Positions 24,713 to 33,806 of a stretch of DNA of 64,000 bases are shown here, in pieces; within the stretch, counting starts at the first letter, position 1; each line of letters starts with the position of its first letter. A model generated the notes under the pieces. It saw only the letters and a program-made list of their open reading frames with translations, had not been told where the DNA came from and did not search any database. The translations under genes and the position numbers were made by a program. This stretch comes from Anaerolineae bacterium (GTDB lineage Bacteria > Chloroflexota > Anaerolineae > 4572-78 > J111), in assembly GCA_023151115.1 (NCBI GenBank), contig JAKLJP010000019.1:62001-126000 (forward strand), given 5' to 3'.

Positions 24713-27592
24713 TTATTCCTGGGCTAATTCAGCTTCTGTACCTAGCCGAATAACCACTTCTGAAGCTCGCAGTTTATCCCCCAATTGGGCCACCGCGGCT
24801 TTCATAACCTCTTCGATTTCGGACGACGACCAAACTTTGGCCGTTGACTCACTGATGACTTGATCACGCCAAGCTGAGCGCTGGCCTTCTTCAAAGAGGC
24901 GAGCATTTTCAATGGCGAGGCTCATCTGTTCACTCACCGCTTCAATCAAGATAATTTCATCTTCTGTCCAACGACGGTTGGAGCCTTCTTCACGCACCCC
25001 CAGTACCCCAATAATCTGGTCGCGCAGCTTAAGGGGGGTAGCGATAGCCGCCCCTGTAATTACGGGTGCGCCATCAGACGGCTCAACGATGCCCGGTTGA
25101 GTTGGGCTAATAGTGTTCTCTTGACCATCGGTTATACCCAATGTTCCATCCTGAATTTTGATGGTGCATTTATTTTGCAAGGCTGCTTGCGCTTCTGGAG
25201 TCAGTATGTTTTGGAGTGGGGGCAAAGTTGATTGACGAAACTCGTAATCCGTGGTCGTTCGACTGGAGTTGAACTGCTGCCAGGCCTGACCTGTGTATAG
25301 ACGCTGCAACTTTTGGGCCTCTTGAAGCGCCTGCTGCGTTTTGCTAAAGAGACGGGCGTTATGTACCGCATTGGCTACCTGATTGGCTAACGCTTGCAAT
25401 GCCGTTTCATCTTCCGGAGTCAAACCGCCCACTTTTTCGCTTTGCACATCCAGCACCCCCACTACCTCCTGTCCCAGCATAACCGGTACAGCCATCTCCG
25501 CGTAAGTTTCTGGCAACAAGGAGTTAGGCAACCAGGCAGGGTCGAGGCGAACATTTTCAACGGTAACAACTTTACCTTCACGGGCTGCGCGGGCTATCAG
25601 GCTTTTGGGAGCAGCTAAAGGAATGGCGTGCCCATGACGTTTCATCTCCGCGCCCGCCTCACCGTACCCCTCGGCCAAGTTGAGCCTCTCACGTTGTTCA
25701 TCTAGCAGATAGATGTGGACATGATAATAATTAAAGGTTTCTTTGGTGATAGTGACTACCTGGCGTAAGAGGTCATTGAGGTCTAAAATTCCGGTCAGAC
25801 GCTGGCTAATGACCACGACTGTTTCAAGCTGTCGGGTACGATCAGTCACCTGTTCTTCCAGGGTATCAATTATCTGGCGCAAACGGTTTGTCATACTGTT
25901 AAAAACAGTAGCCAGGGTCCCAATCTCATCATTTGTTTCGGTTGTCGCCTGGGCTGCCAGATTGCCCCCAGCAACCTGTTGGGCCGTGTCGGTCAAGCGT
26001 AGGATGGGCCTGGCCAGAAAGTAGGCTAAACCAGCAGCGGCAGCACCCGAAATGGCTATAATTGACAGCCCCAACAATTGTATAAGTTGCTCCTGGGTTT
26101 TGACCGGGGCGAGAATCTCTTCCTGATCTTGACTAATTACCAAAACCCAACCCAAATTGGCAATCAATGGGTCATTGGTTATATCAGTTACCGGAGCTGC
26201 ACTGGCAAAGGCGGATATATCATTATGGATAAGCTCAACATAATCCACATTGTTTAGAGTTTTGAAGTCAAGATCGTCGGCCGGTTGGGGTTGGTCAAAA
26301 CCCGGCTTAAGTTCCATTCCGCCAGGTAGATATAGTTCGACTTTGCCAGTTTCGCCCGGCTCGGCTACCGACAAAGCATTTAACAGGGGTACAACATTAT
26401 AAGTTGAGCGAAGGATACCCACGACGCTGTCAGAATCATGAGCATATAACGGTACAGCAATGATGCTGCCTAATGTCTGCGTACTTTCGTCAAATTCCGG
26501 CGAGCCAATGTAAACAGCCCCTTGGCCATTATTATAGGCAGCCTGCCACCAGGCCTCATCAGCCTGATAATAATCAGAGGTGCGTCCGGTAGCGGCTACC
26601 ACAGCGCCATAGCGGTCGGTGATAAAAACTTCAACCTGGTCGGGAAAATTGGCCTTGAATTGGGCTAATTCAACCTGACTTAGTAAGTTATTGATGCGGG
26701 AGCGAATGAGGGGGTCGTCGGCGTCCGCAGCCTGCCAATCCCGGTCGAGATCTTCTAATTTGGCCTGGATGGCGTCCGGTTCATTATTGAGATAGACGCT
26801 GTTGAGGGCGTTGACCGAATCTTGTAAGTTTCGATTTAAAGCCAGGGTTTGCAGCGCATCCACTTGCCGGTCCAGCAGATTGCCCACAACCAACGCCTGA
26901 GACTCAACCAGGCGCTTTAAACCGGCCCCTACCTCTCTTGTCAACGCCGTGCGGCTGGCGTCGCTGCTAAGAAAAGCGATGGCCGTAACCGAGACTACGC
27001 TCATCCCAATGAAGCTGATCATCAGTTTGGTAGATAGAGAGTAAGCCCGAAATTGACGCACGATTAAGATGCCGCTAATCACCACCATTATTCCAATAAG
27101 GACTGGGATAACAAACAGAAGGGCTGGTGGAGATAGCCGGTTACTGGGGCCTAACACATCTATAACCCCGGCTGTAACAGCCGTTCCAACGCCCGCTATA
27201 AACATCCAGTTGATTTCTCGTTGTGATAGAGCCTGGGGGGCCAAAATTAAAACGATCATAACCCCACCCAGGCCACTAATTAATCCAAACCCCTCTAAAA
27301 ATAAAGGCGATATGATAATTGCGATCAGGGTAGCAACGATTATTAGCTTAAAACCCGTTTGAAGCTGGCCTTGCCACCCCATCCAGACGCCAATCCCAAC
27401 GGCTATAGTCAACATGGCATTGGTTCCGAGGATAGCCCACATCTGCCATATCGGATTCTGGACAGCGAGGTAGATGCAAGTTAACGTCAATGCCACACTT
27501 AAGGCCAAGGTCGCCAGGCCAATCCTCATCGCCTGGCGCGCTTTCGAAGCCTCAGATGTGTTAATAGGTTGTGATCTGCTTAATAACGACAT
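24713..27592 (-). CDS. Kinase-less membrane sensor: 7TM-dCache-HAMP-GAF-degenerate GAF
   Basis: 959 residues. Six or seven transmembrane helices occupy residues 22-210, then an extracytoplasmic dCache-like domain (about 215-500; VFITDRYGAVVAATGR, DEAWWQAAYNNGQGAVYIG), another helix, HAMP (530-585), GAF (600-750; SLLPETYAEMAVPVMLGQEV), a W-containing module (YTGQAWQQF) with degenerate GAF (to about 905), and a 45-residue tail (RDQVISESTAKVW...RASEVVIRL). There is no HisKA, ATPase, GGDEF or methyl-accepting domain. It resembles the sensor half of a kinase and probably acts through partner kinases. It precedes the two NMT1 lipoproteins, plausible ligand donors to the dCache domain. Confidence 0.88.
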   Translation of the reverse strand: MSLLSRSQPINTSEASKARQAMRIGLATLALSVALTLTCIYLAVQNPIWQMWAILGTNAMLTIAVGIGVWMGWQGQLQTGFKLIIVATLIAIIISPLFLEGFGLISGLGGVMIVLILAPQALSQREINWMFIAGVGTAVTAGVIDVLGPSNRLSPPALLFVIPVLIGIMVVISGILIVRQFRAYSLSTKLMISFIGMSVVSVTAIAFLSSDASRTALTREVGAGLKRLVESQALVVGNLLDRQVDALQTLALNRNLQDSVNALNSVYLNNEPDAIQAKLEDLDRDWQAADADDPLIRSRINNLLSQVELAQFKANFPDQVEVFITDRYGAVVAATGRTSDYYQADEAWWQAAYNNGQGAVYIGSPEFDESTQTLGSIIAVPLYAHDSDSVVGILRSTYNVVPLLNALSVAEPGETGKVELYLPGGMELKPGFDQPQPADDLDFKTLNNVDYVELIHNDISAFASAAPVTDITNDPLIANLGWVLVISQDQEEILAPVKTQEQLIQLLGLSIIAISGAAAAGLAYFLARPILRLTDTAQQVAGGNLAAQATTETNDEIGTLATVFNSMTNRLRQIIDTLEEQVTDRTRQLETVVVISQRLTGILDLNDLLRQVVTITKETFNYYHVHIYLLDEQRERLNLAEGYGEAGAEMKRHGHAIPLAAPKSLIARAAREGKVVTVENVRLDPAWLPNSLLPETYAEMAVPVMLGQEVVGVLDVQSEKVGGLTPEDETALQALANQVANAVHNARLFSKTQQALQEAQKLQRLYTGQAWQQFNSSRTTTDYEFRQSTLPPLQNILTPEAQAALQNKCTIKIQDGTLGITDGQENTISPTQPGIVEPSDGAPVITGAAIATPLKLRDQIIGVLGVREEGSNRRWTEDEIILIEAVSEQMSLAIENARLFEEGQRSAWRDQVISESTAKVWSSSEIEEVMKAAVAQLGDKLRASEVVIRLGTEAELAQE

Positions 27593-27649
27593 AACCCGTT
27601 ACTCCATTTCACTAGCCGGATAATCTCTTTGTATCCCCTCATTACATAC

Positions 27650-27743
27650 TCAGTGGATCCAAATTTCTCGTAGGGTGGCATCCCTATGCCGCCCGCTGAC
27701 GCACAAGGATGCACCAGCTACGGTGAAAAATTGGATCTACTGA
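27650..27743. mobile_element. MITE-like element, copy 3
   Basis: Ends TCAGTGGATCCAA (27650-27662) and TTGGATCTACTGA (27731-27743) are near-perfect inverted repeats. The interior matches copy 1 (GTAGGGTGGCATCCCTATGCC) with a short deletion. ATACTCAGT flanks both sides (27646-27654 and 27743-27751) as an apparent 9-bp duplication that partly overlaps the left inverted repeat. It lies between two sensor genes of the array. Confidence 0.75.
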
Positions 27744-27754
27744 TACTCAGTACT

Positions 27755-30700
27755 TTAATGAGATGGTTCAACACCCTCTGGTTTTGTGGTTAATTTAAGA
27801 TAGGTCCGAGAAACCCCCAACGCTTTGCCTAACTCAGCCAGACCCGTTTCTATAATCGAATCAACATCAGGCGCGGCGCGGAGCTTGTCGGTAATTTGGC
27901 GAGCTAATTGTTCACGAGTAGCCTGTTTTTGGGTGTCATCAACCAGGCGCAAGTTTTCGATAGTGAGAGCCAACTGCTCTGAAACAGTTTCAACCAGAGC
28001 CTTCTCTTCTTCCGTCCAGGTACGATCCGGGTCAATATCTTGCAAACTAAGGGCGCCAATTACCTGTCCCCGCAGCGCAATAGGGGCAACAATAACCGGA
28101 TCGGCTGTCTGACCATTATCTTTGGCCCCGGCAATTACTTTTGTTTTACCTTGGACCATCACCTCATTCTGAAGCTGCTCCAGCCTCTCTGCTGCTGCCT
28201 CAACAGGCCGGACTTGATGTTCAATGCGCCAATTGCCCTGGCGTTCACCCAAAAATTGGTTCCACTCCCGGCGGACATACTGGCGATAGGCGGCTTCCAC
28301 TTCGGCCAACAATCGTTCTCGTTCAAGGTCGGCCTGCTTGCGCTCGCTGATGTCACGGATAGTCATCAAAACTTCATTTTTCCCACTGGGGATAACCCGA
28401 ACTTCTTCGTAAGCTGTTCGATCGCTCCGCTCCAGTTGGTGTTCATAAGTCTGAATTTCGCCGGTTTTTAAGGCTTGCTCGATATAGTTCTGGCGCTGTT
28501 GGGCCAATTCCGGCGGCAATAATTCAAAGCTGTTTTTGCCAATTAGTTGCTCAGGCGGAACCATGGTCGGAAAATCCCTGGCCGGTTTGACATCCAAATA
28601 GACGCCATCGCCGCTAAGCCTCATAATCAAATCTGGAATAGCGTTCAACAAAGCCCGCTGTCTGGCCTCGCTGGCTCGTAAGGCCTCGTCTATCTGCTTA
28701 CGTTCGCTAATATCTTGGTTAGCGCCAACTGTCTTAATCGTTCGGCCTTCATCATCTTTGACCACCCTAAATCTGACAGCGATGTAACCTTCACTCCCAT
28801 CCGCCCGAATGATACGATGCTCTAGCTCTCGACTATAGTTGGGATCAGTTACCTCGAGTGATTTCTGGATTTCCATACCGACAAGCGGAGCATCCTCTGG
28901 ATGCACAAATTTTTGAGCGTACTGCATTGCTGGCATCACGTATCCCCCCTCCTGTTCGGCGGTGGTGCGTAACAGAGTGTAGAAATGGTCGTTGAAGGTG
29001 AAAGTCTGGGTAGCCACATCAAATTCCCAATTAGCCAATTGGGCAATGGTCAAGGCTTCAGACAAACGGGCTTGATTCTCGCGGAGCGTCTCTTCGACTT
29101 GCTTGTGTTCGGTAATATCTTCTAAGACTACTAGTAAGGTTTCTGGTTTACCGTCACTATCAAATATGGGGAGTTTGGTAGTGTGAACTAAACGCGGGCC
29201 ATAAGCAGTCGTTATTTCCTCAACGGGTATATCGATGACTTGTCCCGCCTCAATAGCAGCAAGATCGGCCTGGCGATAATTATCCGCTTCTTCCTTATTG
29301 GAATAATCGTAGTCAGTTTTGCCCAACATGTCTTCCGCTTTTACTCCAAACATTTCCTCCATCCTGGCGTTCCAGATGGAAAAACGGAAGTTATCCTTCA
29401 CATTCTTAGCAAACAAACCAACGGGCAAAATATTGATAATTTTGCCCAGAAATTCTTTTTGCCGTTGATTTTCAGCTTGAGCCTCACGGGTCTGTTCAAG
29501 CAAACGGCGGCTTTCGATATAGCCGCCAAGCCGGCTGGCAATCCCCCCGATTAATGCGCTCTCTTCATTTAGAAACTCGCGCTTTTCGGTGTAAGCGATA
29601 TATACCCGACCAACGACCTCACCACCGATACGCAGTGCATGCACTATCTGGCAAGGTAGGGTAACGGCCTCTGGTCTGCCGTAAATTTGGTTCTCATATT
29701 CAATGGCAGCCATACACAACTCCCCATACTGCATGGCGGGCGGGATTCGTTCTGTTACCCACTGAAGCAGTTCAGGGATAGATGGGGTTTCGGCAATTTC
29801 CCGGCCAATATCATTCAGACAGTCCAGTTCATTAATCCGCTTACTTAACATAAGCTCAGTTTGTTGTTGTTGGGAGAACGAGCGGGCATTTTGTAAGGCC
29901 ACAGCTACTTGGCCTGCTAAAATTGTTTGGAGGCGTACATCCTCTTCTGTAAAACGTCCTGCCGTGTCAGCTTGTGCATCAAGTATGCCCAGCAGTTGAT
30001 TACCCACAATCAAAGGGACGGCCATTTCTGCCCGTGTATGGGGTAAAAGAGGATTGGGGAAAAAGTCTGGTTCTTGCCGGACATCATTTACAACAACACC
30101 CTGGCGGCTACGTGCTGCCCGCGCTACCAGAGAATGTTCTCGTTCCAAAGGAATACTCCAGCCCTGTTTCACCATCTGCCGGCCTACTTCACCCGCCCCT
30201 GCCGCCAGCACCAACGTATCTCCAGCTTCATTGAACAAATAAACGTGGGCATGATAGAGGCTAAAGCTGCGCTTGGTCAGATCTACAACTTCTTGCAATA
30301 ATTTATTAACATCCAAAATGGTGGTAACGGCGGTCCCTACCTGGGCTACGGTCTGGAGTTCAGCCACCCGTTTGGCTAACGCCTCCTCAGCCTGTTGGCG
30401 CTCAGTGATGTCTTCAGAAATACCCAATAAATATTTTGGTTTTCCGTCTGACCCATAAATGGGTATTTTTCTGGTGTGCAAAATGCGCGTGCCCTGGTGC
30501 TTAGTCTGGATGGGTTCTGCGGGGATGTCCAGCAGCTTTCCTTCGTTTAGTACCTCGCGGTCCTTAGCTACAAAAAAATTGGCTTCCTCTGCCGGAAAGA
30601 AGTCGTAATCATTTTTGCCTATAAATTCTTCTTGAGTAAAGCCGGTTAACTCCTCACCCGCCTTATTCCAGCGAACAAACCGCAACTCCTCGGCCTCTTT

Positions 30701-30961
30701 CACAAAGAGCATGACGGGGAGGTTTTCAATCACAGAGTTGAGAAAGTTTCTTGCCTCTTCAAGTTCAGCAGCCCGCTTGGCTAAATCTTCAACCGAGTTA
30801 TGGTTAGTGAGGTCAAGTGATATTCCAGCCAAAACAGTCTCATTTTTTTGCTGTTTCAGCTCAAAGCAATCAGCCGCAGCAGTTTTTAGCCTGGCAACTT
30901 CCTCACGTAACCCGGCCAACTCTTGTAAAAGTTCCGCTTTGGTTTTTTGATGATCTTTCAT
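27755..30961 (-). CDS. Kinase-less cytosolic sensor with four PAS and several GAF domains
   Basis: 1068 residues, no transmembrane helix. Order: coiled coil (1-75), PAS (75-195; FVRWNKAGEELTGF, ending LLGISEDITERQQAEE), GAF (205-365), a second GAF-like domain (375-490), PAS (495-615), PAS (620-740), PAS (745-865), a W-containing module (YVRREWNQFLGERQ) with degenerate GAF (to about 1005) and the shared tail (REQLARQITDKLRAAPDVDS). No kinase or other catalytic domain is present. ATG 30961 has AGAGGT. A soluble multi-input protein in the same transcript as membrane sensors suggests that it docks to a kinase through the shared C-terminal module. Confidence 0.88.
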   Translation of the reverse strand: MKDHQKTKAELLQELAGLREEVARLKTAAADCFELKQQKNETVLAGISLDLTNHNSVEDLAKRAAELEEARNFLNSVIENLPVMLFVKEAEELRFVRWNKAGEELTGFTQEEFIGKNDYDFFPAEEANFFVAKDREVLNEGKLLDIPAEPIQTKHQGTRILHTRKIPIYGSDGKPKYLLGISEDITERQQAEEALAKRVAELQTVAQVGTAVTTILDVNKLLQEVVDLTKRSFSLYHAHVYLFNEAGDTLVLAAGAGEVGRQMVKQGWSIPLEREHSLVARAARSRQGVVVNDVRQEPDFFPNPLLPHTRAEMAVPLIVGNQLLGILDAQADTAGRFTEEDVRLQTILAGQVAVALQNARSFSQQQQTELMLSKRINELDCLNDIGREIAETPSIPELLQWVTERIPPAMQYGELCMAAIEYENQIYGRPEAVTLPCQIVHALRIGGEVVGRVYIAYTEKREFLNEESALIGGIASRLGGYIESRRLLEQTREAQAENQRQKEFLGKIINILPVGLFAKNVKDNFRFSIWNARMEEMFGVKAEDMLGKTDYDYSNKEEADNYRQADLAAIEAGQVIDIPVEEITTAYGPRLVHTTKLPIFDSDGKPETLLVVLEDITEHKQVEETLRENQARLSEALTIAQLANWEFDVATQTFTFNDHFYTLLRTTAEQEGGYVMPAMQYAQKFVHPEDAPLVGMEIQKSLEVTDPNYSRELEHRIIRADGSEGYIAVRFRVVKDDEGRTIKTVGANQDISERKQIDEALRASEARQRALLNAIPDLIMRLSGDGVYLDVKPARDFPTMVPPEQLIGKNSFELLPPELAQQRQNYIEQALKTGEIQTYEHQLERSDRTAYEEVRVIPSGKNEVLMTIRDISERKQADLERERLLAEVEAAYRQYVRREWNQFLGERQGNWRIEHQVRPVEAAAERLEQLQNEVMVQGKTKVIAGAKDNGQTADPVIVAPIALRGQVIGALSLQDIDPDRTWTEEEKALVETVSEQLALTIENLRLVDDTQKQATREQLARQITDKLRAAPDVDSIIETGLAELGKALGVSRTYLKLTTKPEGVEPSH

Positions 30962-30982
30962 ACCGCTTACCTCTAATTTATC

Positions 30983-33751
30983 TTACTCATTGGTCGGTTC
31001 GTTAGCCGGCTCATCAACCGGAACTGGCCGTAAATCAACAATAGCTCTGGCAACCCCCAAATTCTTGGCCAACTCCTCGGCGGCAGTTTTTAGAGCGCTC
31101 TCAATATCACGACTGGCCCGTACTTTATCAACAATCTGACGCGCAAGTTGCTCACGCGCCGCTCGCTGTTGGGTTTGCTCAAACAGGCGTAAGTTTTCAG
31201 CTTTTTGGGCTAACTGCTGGGCTACAGCGGTCAATATACCCTGCTCGTCCATAGACAAAGTTCGCTGTGAGGGTATTTCGACGGCCAGTTGACCAATAGG
31301 TTCATTTTGAACCACAACCGGTACGACAAGTTTCGCTCCCCCATTTGCTGCTTTCTGATCACCCTGCGAGAGGGGCGCTACTTTCAAAAGATCATAAGCA
31401 AACCCTAAACTTTCCCGGTAGGAAGCCAATCGCTCGATCCAGCCCTGCCGGGTTAACTGTCTGATGGCCTCTTCTGCTTTCCGCTGCGCTTCTTGAGTCA
31501 AAGCCCACTGCTGCGCACTATCTATAGCTATCGCTAATTGAGTGGCCATAGCTTCGAATACGGTCTTATTGCTTTCGGTAAAGGTGTTGACTTTATCAGA
31601 CTGCAGGTCTAACACGCCCACTACCCGATCTTCCACCATAAGCGGAACAGCCAATTCGGAGCGTGTTTCCGGCAAAAGGGGGTTGGCTTTATAAATGTCA
31701 CTACTCTGAGTATCGGGCACTACAATTGCGTGACGATCCGCCGCAACCCGTCCGACAATAGAACCCGCTCCTACAGGCAGGCTATGGTGACGAGCCAATA
31801 GTTCCTGTCCCGCTTTACCCGTTCCTGCTTCCAAAACTAAATTTTGACCTAAATCATCCAAAAAATACACCTGAGTATAGTAGAGATTGAACTGTTCCCG
31901 AATAAACTCGGTGATTGTGGGCAGCAGTTCGTTTAACTGCTTGATTGCCGCCGCCCGCTGTCCAACTTCAATAGATAGGGCAAGTTCAGCCGTACGCTCA
32001 CGCACCTGGTCTTCCAATGAGCCAATGGAAGCGTGCAATTGCTGGGTCATACTATTAAAAACCTTAGCCAGTTGCCCCACTTCGTCACGCGTTTCTACCA
32101 TCGCCTGGGCTGTAAAATCACCCTCGCTTACACGCTGGGCCACTTCGGTCAGGTTGGCGATGGGCCGGGTAAGGTACTGTCCCAACCCAAAGGCTACAGC
32201 AGCGACAGCCACAACAATGCCCAGAGCTAAAAAGGTGATGTTCCGGGTTTGGGTAGCCACCGGCTCCAGGAAAACCTCTACGGGTTGGGCAAAAGCTACT
32301 TGCCAGGGCTGTGTTTGGAGCTGCGTCACAGCCACTTGTTCCACTTCTGTCCCGCCGATATAGCCGGTAAAGTAAGGCTGAGCGGCTGCGTTAGTCAGAG
32401 CCTGAGCAAAATCGGGGAAGTTGGTGGTCAATTGTGCGGCGGGTTGATTGGGTAGGTGCCTATCAACTTGCAGTTGAGCCAAAACAGCCGGGTCAAGGGT
32501 AGCAACAGATTTTTGTTTAAAGGTTGGGGTGGTACCATGCGCTAAATAAATCTGGTGCTCATCCAGCAAAATCGCATAAGAGTTCTTCCCGGCTTGCTCG
32601 TTTTGGGACCTGATAATTTGCTGGAAAGCGGTAGCATCATAACGTACCCGCATTACCCCAATAATTTCGGCGGCCGTATTTCGCACCGGGGTGCTAAAAT
32701 AAATTGAAGGATTACCTGTAGTCTCAGAAATCCTTACCGGTGAGACATAGGTCTGGCCTGTTTTGATAGCGGCTTGAAAATAATCGCGATCCGATTTATC
32801 AGAGCCAATATCAGCAGTGTTGGTATCAAGAAGGTCTCGCCCTTGACGATCCAACAGGGCGTATGACGACAGATATGGATTCTCTTTACGGCTGAGTATC
32901 TGTAATACGGCCAAAGCTTCAGCCTCTTCAGGACTGCCAGCTCGTTGAGCGGCAGGTAAATTGAGATAGTCAACGATGGGGGGCAGTTTGGCCTCGACGC
33001 TAATATTATCTAAATTGCTGCGGATGAAGTTATCAAAATTGCTGGCGGTTTGTTTGGCAGCCGCCAGGAGCGTCTGGTTAGCCACATTGGTGAGCGACCG
33101 ACGCGCGAGATAGTTTGTAGTCACAATAATGAGGCCGGCGGTCAGCACACCGACCGCCACAAAGCCAATAATCAGCTTGGTGCGCAGGCTGTAGTTAGCA
33201 AATTGACGCACAGTGAAGATGGCGAGAACTAAAACCATCGCTCCTGCAACAATGGGGGTGATTGTTTGTAACGTCGTGGGTACGGGCAGCCGATAGGTAG
33301 TTGGCCCAAATAAATCTAGCAACAGGGTGGCAATACCCACTCCTACACTGGCTACCACGGCCCAACCGACTCGCCTGGCAGGTAAGGCTTGGGCCGCCGT
33401 CATCACTGTCAACAATACCACAACCACCCCCACTATCAGCCCTATGCCGATAACAAATGCAACACTGAGCAAGATTGTGGGGAACAAGCCCAGAATAACC
33501 AGCCAGGCGCCCCATTCTACTTGACCACGCCGAATCAACCCCGCTCCGATAAACGCCAGGATAAGAGTCATTGCGACCAAGCCGGCTGAGGCAAAGAGTT
33601 GCCAGGCTCCGCTCTGAAAAGCCAGGACAAAAAGGATGACGCAAAATGCCAGATCGCCACCGATGCGGACGAGAGCAGCTCGAAACGCCTCACGCGCTTG
33701 AATTGTCATTTCGCCTGATTGTATATGGGGTTGATTTACGGGGTTGTTCAT
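30983..33751 (-). CDS. Kinase-less membrane sensor: 6-7TM-dCache-HAMP-GAF-degenerate GAF
   Basis: Open from 33784; ATG 33751 (MNNPVNQPHIQ) has AGAGG upstream and I prefer it. The N-terminus has six to seven membrane helices like the 24713 protein, then an extracytoplasmic dCache-like domain (SYALLDRQGRDLLDTNTADIG, SDRDYFQAAIKTGQTYVSP, IYFSTPV), a helix, HAMP, GAF (LLPETRSELAVPLMVEDRVVGVLDLQSD), a W-module (LTRQGWIERLASYRES), degenerate GAF and the shared tail (REQLARQIVDKVRASRDIES). No kinase. The two 7TM sensors share about 45% identity by eye in the cytosolic part, much less in dCache, so their ligands should differ. Confidence 0.88.
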   Translation of the reverse strand: MNNPVNQPHIQSGEMTIQAREAFRAALVRIGGDLAFCVILFVLAFQSGAWQLFASAGLVAMTLILAFIGAGLIRRGQVEWGAWLVILGLFPTILLSVAFVIGIGLIVGVVVVLLTVMTAAQALPARRVGWAVVASVGVGIATLLLDLFGPTTYRLPVPTTLQTITPIVAGAMVLVLAIFTVRQFANYSLRTKLIIGFVAVGVLTAGLIIVTTNYLARRSLTNVANQTLLAAAKQTASNFDNFIRSNLDNISVEAKLPPIVDYLNLPAAQRAGSPEEAEALAVLQILSRKENPYLSSYALLDRQGRDLLDTNTADIGSDKSDRDYFQAAIKTGQTYVSPVRISETTGNPSIYFSTPVRNTAAEIIGVMRVRYDATAFQQIIRSQNEQAGKNSYAILLDEHQIYLAHGTTPTFKQKSVATLDPAVLAQLQVDRHLPNQPAAQLTTNFPDFAQALTNAAAQPYFTGYIGGTEVEQVAVTQLQTQPWQVAFAQPVEVFLEPVATQTRNITFLALGIVVAVAAVAFGLGQYLTRPIANLTEVAQRVSEGDFTAQAMVETRDEVGQLAKVFNSMTQQLHASIGSLEDQVRERTAELALSIEVGQRAAAIKQLNELLPTITEFIREQFNLYYTQVYFLDDLGQNLVLEAGTGKAGQELLARHHSLPVGAGSIVGRVAADRHAIVVPDTQSSDIYKANPLLPETRSELAVPLMVEDRVVGVLDLQSDKVNTFTESNKTVFEAMATQLAIAIDSAQQWALTQEAQRKAEEAIRQLTRQGWIERLASYRESLGFAYDLLKVAPLSQGDQKAANGGAKLVVPVVVQNEPIGQLAVEIPSQRTLSMDEQGILTAVAQQLAQKAENLRLFEQTQQRAAREQLARQIVDKVRASRDIESALKTAAEELAKNLGVARAIVDLRPVPVDEPANEPTNE

Positions 33752-33806
33752 AATCAAAGCCTCTTTTTCAAACTCCCCGGTCATAAAAAGATACCAGGAA
33801 AGCCAT

